Below are positions 51,101-62,419 of a stretch of DNA of 64,000 bases, one piece after another (within the stretch, counting starts at the first letter, position 1; the number at the start of each line of letters is the position of its first letter). Source of the DNA: Aphelocoma coerulescens (Eukaryota; Chordata; Aves; Passeriformes; Corvidae); contig NW_027184085.1 in assembly GCF_041296385.1 (NCBI RefSeq), positions 53,783,109 to 53,847,108 on the forward strand. The letters are read 5' to 3'. Under the pieces are notes generated by a model. It did not search any database. It was not told where the DNA came from and saw only the letters and a list, made by a program, of their open reading frames with translations. The translations under genes and the position numbers were made by a program.

Positions 51101-54100
51101 TACTCTTTTTTTAAAGAGTTAACATATGGTGTTTATTTGGAAGGGCAAGGACAGTCACTGCTGGGAGCTTGTCCATTCTTGGAGATACTAACAACAAAGA
51201 CTGTGTGCCCCCATTATTGTTATTAAGTAATAAAATTGCTTCTAAATATCTTACTATTTCCTTTTTAAATTACGTGCTATGATACAACCTGTAAACACCT
51301 TAACAAGCTCTGTCTAACAAGTGTGATCCATGAGCTGACACTTGCACATGCACAAACAAAACAACACAGCAACAAAAAAATGAAGCATTTCTTGTACTTC
51401 TGAAGAAAAAAAGCGTTCTTTCTGGAATGATTTTGCAAGTGTGTGTAATCAATTGTATATAAATAGGAAAAGTTAGAGTTTATAAGCAAGAAGCTTTGAG
51501 TGCAAGTGACTGTTTAAACTGGGGTGAAATAAGCCATTGCTTTCATTCACAAAGAGAGTTTTCAAACCAATTATGTTGTCTTATGACACTTCTGCTGATG
51601 TCATGAAAGGCCTTTTAGTGATTGTATCTAACAGGAGATTTTGTCAATTCATTGTGTAAATAATGGTATCCTGAAGATATGAACAGAAATTGTCCCTCTT
51701 TTCTTGGTGTGTATATATAATCACAGTCTGGGTCTACCCAAATTTAAAATTAGGATTTAAAATCAGCATAGAAGCCTGCACAGGTGCCCTCTGTATTAGG
51801 AGACCTAAAGGAACTATTTGAAAGATCAGAATACAACCTGGTTACTGAATACTGATACCATGGTACTGCACTGATATGTTTAAAAGAGGGAGTAAAATCA
51901 AGAGCATATGTTTTGTGTGTACACTCAAATGATGAGGAAGGAAATGTAAATACAAAGCTTGGAAGGAGAACTGAAAATACCAATAGGCAGGAAAGAAAAT
52001 AGCAAAACAGAGCCAAAATACTTCCACACACAATGCATGATCCAGGATCTTCAGTTCTTGCCTAATAGCTACTAACAAGCCCTGGAATTTCCCTTCCCAC
52101 ATGTGAGTAGGTATTATTTATATCCTGTAAGATAAGTTCTCCACACCTGCCCCAAGTGATTTCATCCCACATTTCTGGTAAACACCTGTGCTTAAAGCTT
52201 CAACTCATATAATCTCGAGAGACTTGATCTAAGCCAATTCTAAATTGATTGATTCTCTTAGAGGTCCATGAGCCATGACAGTTATACTAGGATCCACCAG
52301 GCTATCATAACTCACCTAGAAAATGGGGTTGTAACATCCCTGATGATGAAAACTGCAAAGCTGCAAAAAGAAGTAGATTAAGCTGAACTCAGTCATGCAG
52401 TGCTATTTAGTGCATGGCCCTGATAACAGCTCTGTAACCTGGCATGTCTGGGAATGAGGCATTGTTGAAGCAGAATGAAGTCCTCTCTGCTTAACCACCC
52501 TCAGCCAAAGCTCTTCCCTCCCTGGGCATCTCTTTCCTTGCCCACAGCACTTGCTAAAAGAAAGGATATTTTCTTCGCCGATGACAAAGAGTACATCACA
52601 GCAACAGAATGGAGATCCTTAGACCAAATCTATCAAAAAATTTGGTGTCTAGTGCAAAGTAAATCAGCAATTGAATCACAAAGATTTCAGTGAACATGGC
52701 ACTGAAAGACCAAATGAAATCATAATTGCTTTAGCACACATTTTAAGTTAACTGTGCCTGGAACAAAAAGAGAGTTCAAAGGTACACATAAGTAAAATAG
52801 CTTTATAAAGTGAACGAGTGGTAGCACTGAGTTGACTAGACATGGATTTTCATCATGACTTAATTTTTGCACACCTCAGGTAATTTCAGTAGGAGAAAAA
52901 ATCATTTATTCCTGTTTATGACAAAAATAGGCTTTGTCCAACATACAATATTTATTTATCTTTATTCCAAGAATTTATTCTACATCTTTTTCCCCTAGAT
53001 CTTTTTATGAATAGTGACAGTACTGACACATACAGCAATTTTTTCAAAGCAGTATATGAGTTTTTATTACTAGTTGTCCATAGACAAAAGACTGCACAAC
53101 TCTTCTTCTACCATATACTTTTCAAAGAGATAGCAATTAACTTTATTGATTGCCTTTCTAGTAATAATCATGATTTTATTTCATTTGAGGATCATGCTTT
53201 ATGTGCTGAAAAAGTTCATATAACGGCAAACATCAAAAACAATAGAAGTGAGAGCATATGCTGACTGAACTAGATTAATCTAACTCCTTTTTGGTCATGC
53301 AATACTTATGTGCTGACACATGCACAGAAAATCTTTGTGACAAGTAGACAAAATACAAGACCATGGAAAAGGTAAATTGCAAGATATGGTTCCAGACATG
53401 ATTACTGTACAGAGAGGGGAGTACACTAAGCATAGAGCTCATCATGCTGATGTGTCTTCTTGCACCAGACAGACTTAAGGTCATCACTTACATGGACCCA
53501 CAGATGTGAACACAGAAAGACAATTCGTTCCTCCATGCAACAGAATACAGGTATAACATTTAGATGATTAGCTTCAGACTCAGATCTGGGGTTCCGAAAT
53601 GGTGTCAACTGGCATGTCTCCATTGGTTTCACTGATTTCCAAAGTCCATCCAAATTTTGGTCTCTTTCTTAGACGTTACTATGACAAAATTTCGATCAGT
53701 AATAAATAATAACTATGCTTGAATATCCAAGGAACAATTAGTCCCAGAACACTGAGTCTCAGTTTGAGTTCCTGATGTTTGTTTTTGTTTTGCTGAAATC
53801 TTAGTATTATCTAGCCAGTCAGGAAAGGAGACGCTTTGGACTGTTAACAGTAGGAGGATGTAACCTGATTGTCCCTTCAACCAGAAAAAAAAAAAAAACC
53901 ACCTGAACCAAATAGGTCAGACTGCTTAAAGACGTCTTAAGCTTACTCCAAACACTTTTTTAGTTTAACTGCTGCAAACACATAGACCTTTAGTGTGATT
54001 TTACGTGGGTGAAGAAGCCAAATGCAAAACACAGCACGTCCTCCTGTTTCCTTTAACTTCTGATAGGCTGATGAAAGGGACATGGCATGGTTGCATGAGT

Positions 54101-55061
54101 GACTTCAAACAAGGGTTTGTAAGGCCTTGGGCTGCCGAGTGTACCTGCTGTTAGGACAGAAAAGATGCAGCAGATGTCTGGAAGAGTACAGGATGGAGGC
54201 TGACACTCTTCCAGCTGTCCCAGTATTGTGACATGACTGTTGGCTGGGATGCCCCAATGCTGTCCCCATTAATGTGTGAAATGTGGACCTTTCTGCTGAT
54301 CTAGATCTCATTTCAGTTTTTGTCTGCTCCCATCCTGAGCTCAATGTTAATTATTACTGCTGTCCCTGAAGTTAGCTAAAGAACTCACACTTCTCTAAGG
54401 GAAAAAGAGAGCGTTCTGTATATTTGTATATTTTCTTTCTCGTGGCACGGTGTTTTTAAGGTCTCTTTGTTCTAGATGTATATCACAGTAGTTCTGAAAA
54501 CATTTCCATTTCTCATGTCTTCAGTCCTGGGTTGGCTTAATTTCAAAATAATATTCTGGGTAATGTGCATAAGAACTCTCATGCAGAGGGAGAGTGAGGT
54601 TGTATGAATATAAAATGAGCCATGTCAGACTAGCCTAAGGATCTGTGTATGTTCCAGTCTTCTTTTTAAGTAACACATTCTAGGAAACAGTTTAAAGATA
54701 GGCAAGTATAGTTAATACTCTTTTGAAATCTGGGATACACCACTTCATGTTTTCAGAGATGCAAGAGATATATTTGTACTTTGTTGGAGAACACTGGCAC
54801 TGGAAGGATTTTTATTGCACAGTTTTTCTGCACACAAATGTTTAATGTCCACTACATTGCTATATGGCTGGGAGTTCAGCTGCTTGACTACACACTGATG
54901 TGTGAAGCATCTCCTTCATCTCCTTTTGAGAGAGGTCTCCCTGACATTTTCACTTAATACCATGTAATTTTTATTAGAAATGATAGTGAAGTCTCTCTCT
55001 GTTCATCACCTCTGTTTTGCCTCATAATGTACTATCTATCCTATTCTTTTGCCTGTTTGTG

Positions 55062-55450
55062 TTGGTTTACAACACTAGCTGGAAATTAAACCCCAAGTAA
55101 ATCAGTCCTCTTCCTCCACACACATTGTGGTAAAGGGAGGGACAAAAGCAGAGATTATGGGTTCAGGTAACAATTTATTGAAAGCACAAAGCAGTGAAAT
55201 AAGACATGCACCATAACAACAGGAATATTAATAGCAAAAGTATACAAAAAGAGAAGGTGTTTTACCTACAAAAAGATGTTCAACAACAGGAAAAAAACCA
55301 CGATGGCATGGGTAGGTCACATCCACATGGCTTCTCCAGGCAAAGGCACTCACACATCTCTACAATCAGGACACCATCATATCTCTTTTCAGTTATCTCC
55401 ACCAAGCTGAAGATAATTTCTTGTCTGAGACCAGTATTTTCATCATAGTA
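55062..55450. mobile_element. Possible LTR-retroelement fragment
   Basis: ACACTAGCTGGAAATTAAAC, a run of C-rich bases, then GGGTTCAGGTAACAATTTATTG recalls sequence found in avian endogenous retrovirus elements (GGGTTGAGATAAAAACAGTTTAATA-like phrase). The match is from memory and is degraded. The limits and orientation are uncertain, and no viral reading frame is present. Confidence 0.35.
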
Positions 55451-58400
55451 TCTTAAATGCACATCCAAAATACTCCATATTCATAGGCCATACTAGCAGT
55501 TGTGTGAATTTTAATAAGGTAGCTGTATCCCTGGAAACTGCAGTCCTTTCTTATCCACAGAGAAAAGTCACACTTCTCCTGCTTGTGAATTTCAGTTACA
55601 ATTGGGAAGAACTGCTCTGCAAGCCCCAAACCCTCTTTCCCTTATTCCTTAAAACTTCAGTATCTCTGGAAATTACAGAACTGCACTACTCATTCAGAGA
55701 AGCACTTTGCAGTCATGCTTGTGAAGGCCATTTCTTAGATTCTTTGGAGCCTGTTTGATATAGCGAAGAGAGTTTAGAAATTTACCCTCACTCTCCCAGA
55801 GCATCACTCTGCAGGATGTGTGCAGAGTACCTGTGTGCTGTAAGTTTGCAGAGTGGAAGACTGAGAGTGCTTTTGTATTTCAAGGCTAAAATATACAGCA
55901 AGTTCTGAAAAGGCAGACTGGAATAGCCTGTCTACCAAACCTATTTTTTGCATTGTATCAGCCTATTCAGGAGCAAAAAAATGCCATAAACAAGCTTCAA
56001 CCTACAGACCTTGTCTGTATCTTTCGTCCTACCCCACTAGAGCTTTCAGAATTTCAAGTTACCTTGAAAACCTGTCTTTTATGATCAAAGGTGCCTTCCA
56101 TGTTTTTCTCACATTCAATGTTATCCTAGATCTTTCAAAAATCATACAGCACATACTTCAGGGTGTAAAATATGGCAAAATATACTCACTTTGGCATGAA
56201 AGTTGTAGGCCAAAGGCAGACTGACTGTGTGCTTACAGATAAAGTATACTTCATGAATTCTGAAAAACTAAACTTAGAAGCGTAGTGAACATCTGCTTGC
56301 AGACAGAGACCAGCAGATATTTTGATTTTGCCTACCTTTTTTTTAAACTTGGAAGCTAGCCATATGATATTCTTTCTGTGCGCTGAGTTTGTCCACCAGT
56401 GAAGACAAAATTCTTATGACTAAACTTCATCATTGTCTGAATACTGAGAAGCAATATGAATCTTGTTTTTCTTTTTTTATAACTTGAACTAATAACCCAT
56501 AATTTGGCTCGTTCAAACGCTTGTTTGCTCTGCTGAAGACTAAAACACACAGACCTCTGCCTGAAAGAAGAAACTTTTGGCAGACTGTCACTTCTCCTCC
56601 TACATAATAATCTTTTTCCAAAGTCATGTGGACAGACATTTTGCTCTCATTTAACTGCCATGTATTCTCTTCAGTCTGTGTCAGGATTCCCAGAGGTGTC
56701 AATGGGATTTGTGTGTATAAATCAAAACTGACTGCCTTCCATTTGTGTGTTTAATGTTTATGTGGGAAGTCTAAACTTAAAGTTTCTAGCCCTAGAAAAT
56801 TTATCTTAAAATAATTACAGCCAGTGAATTACTGCTATTTGAAAGGATTGCAAAGTATCTTATCCCAACTTTTAATGATAAAACAAGTGACAATTTAAGA
56901 GCTTAATCTCCTTTTATTCCTCCTTCTTGAGAATACTCTTATATTTATAGAAAATTCTTTATTTCCTCCATATGTTCTGTTTAAGCCAAAGGCTGAGGCC
57001 TAAAATGGCCAAAAAAATCCACTCAGATTTTATGCCTAAGGTCTTGATAGCCTAGCTTTCATTCCTCAGTACTGAATGCATAATGCATCCTGTATAATGT
57101 TCTCCTCCACGCTCCTTTCACTATTGCCATTTAAAAAAAAAAATCGAAATTTTAACTGTCAGAAACTGCTAAGACAGTGTGTTCCAGCAACACATTCTAG
57201 CATAGGGAGCTTCCAAGAGCAGACCCCACTTTGCAACGAGACTGCAGTCTTGCTTGATCTTTGTTATAGTCTGGGGGCAGTGAATGAAGCTGCAAGCAGG
57301 TAAGGCACTGCAGCACCAGGAGGTGAAGGTTCTCAGCCAGGAGGAGAAACCACACATTCCAGGACTCAGGAGCTGGACATGTTCTTTCTCCCAAAGGGCA
57401 CAGGAAGAAAAAGGATGAAGTAACTTCTCAAAGCCCGTTCTTTCTCCCCCTTTCCTAGAACAGTTCTGTTGCTCTACCAGGGGCTGGCACTTCTCTGATA
57501 CCATATAAATGTCTCCCTAGGCTAATTTCAGGGGTCATTTTCTGAGATTGAAAGTATTTCTACACCTACTCTGTAAATGCTATTCCTGAAAGCTTTCCTC
57601 CTCATACAGATCCTTAAATACCCTCCGCTGAAATCCTACCTTACATCTGCAAGGGGAAGTGTACAGCACAGAGTAATCCTGTACCCTGGCAAAGGCTGAA
57701 GGGGAAGAAAGAAGACTAGCTCTGCTAGCTACATATTGTGCTAGGTTTCTCCAGATGGACACTGTGTGCTTGAGCACGAAGGGAGTCTTAGAACAAACTT
57801 AAGTAACATCAGGTTCTGATTTCTGTTCTTAAGCTGTCATTTTCTCTCTAGTTTAGCTAAAGTTTAGAATGCTGTAAAATTCCTGCAGAAGACCTAACAT
57901 TTCAGTTGCAGCTGGGTTTCCACTGTGGCACAAAGTTGCTAAGAGAACATCCTTACTGTAAAAACAAAAATGACCTGCATTCCTTCAAAAATTGTAGGGT
58001 ATGTGATACTGCGGCATTGTCTTTGCAGGCACAAATACTGTGTGGGTTGAGTACAAGGATGTGTTCTGTCAAGCTGTATTTGGGGGAACACGAAGGGGGG
58101 GAAAATACAATGCTTTTCTTCTCCATATTTGGAAAGATGCTTGGCCATGTTTCATTGAGTAATTCAAGCAAAAAGCTATTTGGCTAAAGGACAGCAATCC
58201 TCAGACTGTTTGTTTGCAGAAGGGTTTATAACTGGGGGTAAAGATTTCCCTTTTGTTTAGTAATCAGGGTGGTGTTAAATGACCATATGATCTTGTGGGG
58301 AGACAGTAAAGAATTATTGGAATTCACAAAGTCTGTGATTTTAATAAGACAATTGAAGAGATACAGTAATGTGATTGTAAAAGCAGCTGAAGTGCTGCTC

Positions 58401-61399
58401 TTAAGCTTTCCTTTTCAGGACCAGTCAGGCCTCTTCTGTCACATGACAAAGCGAATTTATTCACAAGACCTAATGGTTTTTTGTTACCTGCTGTTTTGTA
58501 ATGGAATAGAGTCACAGTCCAGCACCACCTTCTTAAGTACACTGTCATCAGAAGCCACATGAAACCTGCATTTTCTGTTCAAGTAATGAAGCCCAGGGCA
58601 GATATTTTGACCTTCAGGGACAGTTAAAGTGGGAAAAACTCCTTCTGCTCTCCACTTCCCCATCTGCTACAGATCAGTATGAACCAAAGCACAAATAATA
58701 TGCATGAATACAACAGGGAAAAGACCATCAAAAGAAGAGGGCTTAAGCACACCAACATGGAAAGGATTTGTAAAGAGCTGGCAGGCAGGCTTGGAGAAGG
58801 CAATTTCATTACAACAGAGATTTCCCCTGGAAATGCTGTTTTCAGAAAAGCTTAGTGAACATGTAGTGAACAGAATGCTTGCTGCTTACACATACACACA
58901 TGACCTTCACCATCTGCAAGATGACTTTTTCTTTTGCAAGCACAGCCTCATGGATAAAATACCTTCTTGAGGATTTTACACGCTGTGTCCATGCTTTTAA
59001 GTTTCAGTTTATTCCAGAAATTATTCTAAGGTTTTGTTAAATCACATCAGGAACAGACTTGAATTCTTTGGCTGCCCTCACTCTTTCCCTCATACCATTA
59101 GATTTCGTTTACTACAGATGTTGATGCCAACTTCTCACACCATCTTGTAATGCTTTAGTGTAATACACAAATAGATTGAATGTCAATGAATGTAAAGAGA
59201 GTTACCTGTGTTATATACAAGGAGAAATATAGGAGAATTATTCACTATATACAGGTCACTGATTCTTTTCAAAGATTCTTGCATACTAATTATTCGTTGA
59301 TGAAATTTCCCCTCACCATTCAAATTTTCCTGGATTTTGTTTCACATCAGTACTGTGCTAGCGTCTCAGTGTCTCAGTCTTGCATCCATAGTCAAAGCTT
59401 AGCTTTCCAACTATTTATTCCTCTACTATTGCAAACTCCCTGTGTGATAAATGTATTTGCATTAATGACTTGACATGCATCTTTGTGTTAAACCAGTAAG
59501 AGCTTCTGTGCACCATGACTGCAGGGCCTGCGTGACTTAAAAAAATACACACTTTCACAAATTGTGCATGTATCAAGGACTAATTTTAAATTGCCCTGTT
59601 ATTTTTTGCAATTCTGGTGAGATCACTAAGACTGAACTTAACTACTGTGTTTTCACCATTAGTCATACCTGATTGCACACTAGCAATACAGGAGGTGCAT
59701 ACAAAAACCGGCCGTTGACATGAATTGTTCTTCCTTTGTTAAAAATGTTTTCAACACATCTTTTCCTTTGCTTCGGAGATCCTAAAATGTGTGGCGTTTA
59801 TAAATATGAATCTGGGATTATGTAAATATGGGTGAAACAAAGGAACTGACAGTTAGCTTTTCAACAAACTATCCCAGACAAAAGTACTTTTTAGGATCTG
59901 AAAACTTGAGGGTAATAGCAGAACATCATAACTGCAACGATCCGCTTCAGTTAGGAGCACCTTGAGGAACCAGCCTCTTCTTGCCTATACTTTTCCATCC
60001 TTTCATCCTGGTTTGTGCAACAGAGTCTACAGCCCAGTGGAATGTAGATAGGAAGACTAGGTATACTAGTGGTGTGACAGACCACAGTGGATGCAATTAG
60101 AGCATCATTTCTTTAATCTTCCGAAGACCAATGGTGCAAATCAACTTGCTGAGAACTTCGGTGGTTGTAGCAACTTTCAGCTACCCTTTTGAGACAAAAA
60201 GTTCCCACAGTATCCCAAGTATGATGTTGTATCTTTCATTTCACTGCAACATGAACAGAAACTGATCAGTCCATCACATGCACATCCTTTGGTACCAGAC
60301 CTATTCTTCACATATGCTTCTGTAAGAGTGTCTGATTTCTATCGTCTCTTCACGCACTGAGTTTCAGAAGTACACCTAAGAAACAGGTTTTTGTGAAGCA
60401 CTCAGACTACTACATAAATGTAAAAACCTGTTGGATCTGTATATCAAATGCATCATTTGCCTAATTAAATAATATATTCTGTTACTTAGTCTCTTGCCAT
60501 TTGCAGTGAAATTTGAGTATTGCTGGAAAGTCAAAAGGACAGTATTGCATCAATTTTCCATCAGCTAAAGCCTCAGTGAATAAAGAATAAATAATTCAAT
60601 CAAATGTAAACGTGGGGCTTAACTTGCAAATGAGCCAATGTACCTGTGTATGCCATCTCACTGTGATATGTCAACAAAACAAACTCAAGCAGAGAGGAGG
60701 AGTAGAAAATGTGTAAAGGAAGGAAAATACCAACAAAAGGTTGAAAGCTGCAATCAACAGGTTTACATGGCTAATTAGTCCCTGGGTAATTTTTCTGAGA
60801 CTCCTGGAAATGGCACTGATTAAGTAGAAAACTGTTTAATTTGAAACCAGTGGCTAAAACAAACCCAAGTTTTTTCCTCATCATATTCTGGAGAATTAAA
60901 TTTGTACTGAGGTTGGCTGGCTGAAGGGTAGTGGGTTCTGAATTTGGCGGGAGGTCTCTTTGCAAGAGATACACTCTCTCTCCCAAAGTGATTCACAGAC
61001 AGCAAGACAGCACAGGACCTCTTCTGTGAAATGGCTTATAATGTCACACTTGGCTGCCAGGAGTTTTTCATAACAAGTACAGTTTATTGTCGCTGTTGCT
61101 ACATCCATGTATATGTTTGCATACACATGTTGATGTACATATGCCAGTGCTTTTATTCACACACCCTTGTGGACACTCGCCCCGCATATCCGGACACCTT
61201 GCTGTCATTTCTGTGAGATGTACATCAATAAAGTATTGCTATATCTTGAAAGCAGGAAAACCGAGCCCTCAGACGGCTGAAGGGTGCCCGTGAACAAGAG
61301 AGGGAGACTGTGACAGAGCCAGGACCGGGACCAGAGCATATGGACCCTTCAAACCTCCCAGCCGCAGGCGCATCCTCCCCGCAAAACAAAGGGCTAAAT
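55451..61399. other. Intergenic DNA upstream of SVEP1
   Basis: AT-rich with no recognisable gene. G+C rises from about 61,150 towards the CpG island. Frames up to 111 codons on either strand have no domain features. Confidence 0.6.
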
Positions 61400-61894
61400 T
61401 AACCACGATTAATTCAGCACGTGTCAGTGCAAGCCCTCACTCCGTCCCCGCGAGCAGCAGCTCCAGCCCGCGCGGCGAGGGAGAGGAAAAGGCTCTCCTC
61501 ACTTTTCGGGGGGGGGGTCCTGCCTTTTCGCCCCCCTTCGCTTCTGCTCGGCGCATTTCCAGTGGCCGCCACCCGCCCCTCTGTCGCGCTGGCCCCCGCC
61601 AGCCGTGTGGGACCCATCGGGGCGGGACGGGGCGGTGGGAGGCGGGGAGGGACGGGGGGGGGACGTTACCAAAAGGCGAGGGGCGAAAAACCGAGAGAGG
61701 GGCGTGCGAGGGGCAGCGCCTCAGCCGCGGGGGATTAAAGAGCGCGGATATCTGCGGGGACGGCGGGGAGGCCGGCAGGGAGACAGAGAGGCAGACCGGA
61801 CGCCCCTCAGAGGAGAGAGGAGGTGGGGCGTCAGGGGGCGACCAGCAGCTCTCCTCCGCGGCTGCCAGCGTCTCCCTGCGCTCGCCGCCGCGCC

Positions 61895-62419
61895 ATGTGG
61901 CCCCTGGTGGCTCTCTGTTGCTGGTGGGGGCTGTCGCTGTCGCTGTTCCTGTCGCCGTCGGCGACGCAGGGCCGGCCGGGAGGCCAGCCGGGCGCCCTCC
62001 TCCGCGCCCCAACTTTCGCCTCGCCATCCCTGGAGGCGCCGCCGCTGCCCGACACGACGGAGAGCAAAGTGGAGAAGCTGGGGCGCGCCTTCAAGCGCCA
62101 GGTGCGGCGTCTGCGGGCGCGCAGCGGGCGGCTGGAGCTGGTGTTCCTGGTGGACGAGTCGTCGAGCGTGGGTCCGGCCAACTTCCTCAGCGAGCTGCGC
62201 TTCGTCAAGAAGCTGCTCTCCGACTTCCCCGTGGTGCCCGCGGCCACGCGCGTCGCCATCGTCACCTTCTCCTCGCGCAGCAACGTGGTGCCACGCGTGG
62301 ACTACATCTCGCGGCGGCGGCCGCAGCAGCACAAGTGCGCCCTGCTGGGACGCGAGATCCCCGCCATCGCCTACCGCGGCGGCGGCACCTACACCAAGGG
62401 CGCCTTCCAGCAGGCGGCG
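61895..62419 (+). CDS. SVEP1: SVEP1 coding exon 1 (signal peptide and start of vWA domain)
   Basis: This exon encodes the N-terminus of SVEP1 (polydom), a very large secreted matrix protein with vWA, sushi, EGF and pentraxin domains that acts in cell adhesion and lymphatic vessel development. The 525-nt coding part (175 codons) starts at the first ATG of the frame (GCGCCATGT, G at -3) and ends in phase 0 at GCGGCG before a GTGAGA donor. Residues 1 to about 25 ([12 protein letters not shown]...) form a signal peptide. A basic, charged linker follows (about 58-78). The vWA domain begins near residue 80 with [13 protein letters not shown], where D87, S89 and S91 form the metal-binding D-x-S-x-S motif. 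T165 in [10 protein letters not shown] is the expected MIDAS threonine. The domain continues in exon 2, outside the window. Longer ORFs in other frames here arise from high G+C. Confidence 0.95.

Larger units (their letters stand above)
36983..55061. other. Long non-coding stretch (18 kb)
   Basis: No gene is supportable. It holds (AAAG)n near 41,490-41,515, a 19-bp tandem duplication at 41,336-41,371, an A29 run at 41827-41855, a TA-rich microsatellite at 46,753-46,780, and a T20-G9 junction at 48,145-48,173. Frames such as 41,326-41,802 (158 codons) and 43,164-43,361 have no recognisable domain. Confidence 0.6.
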
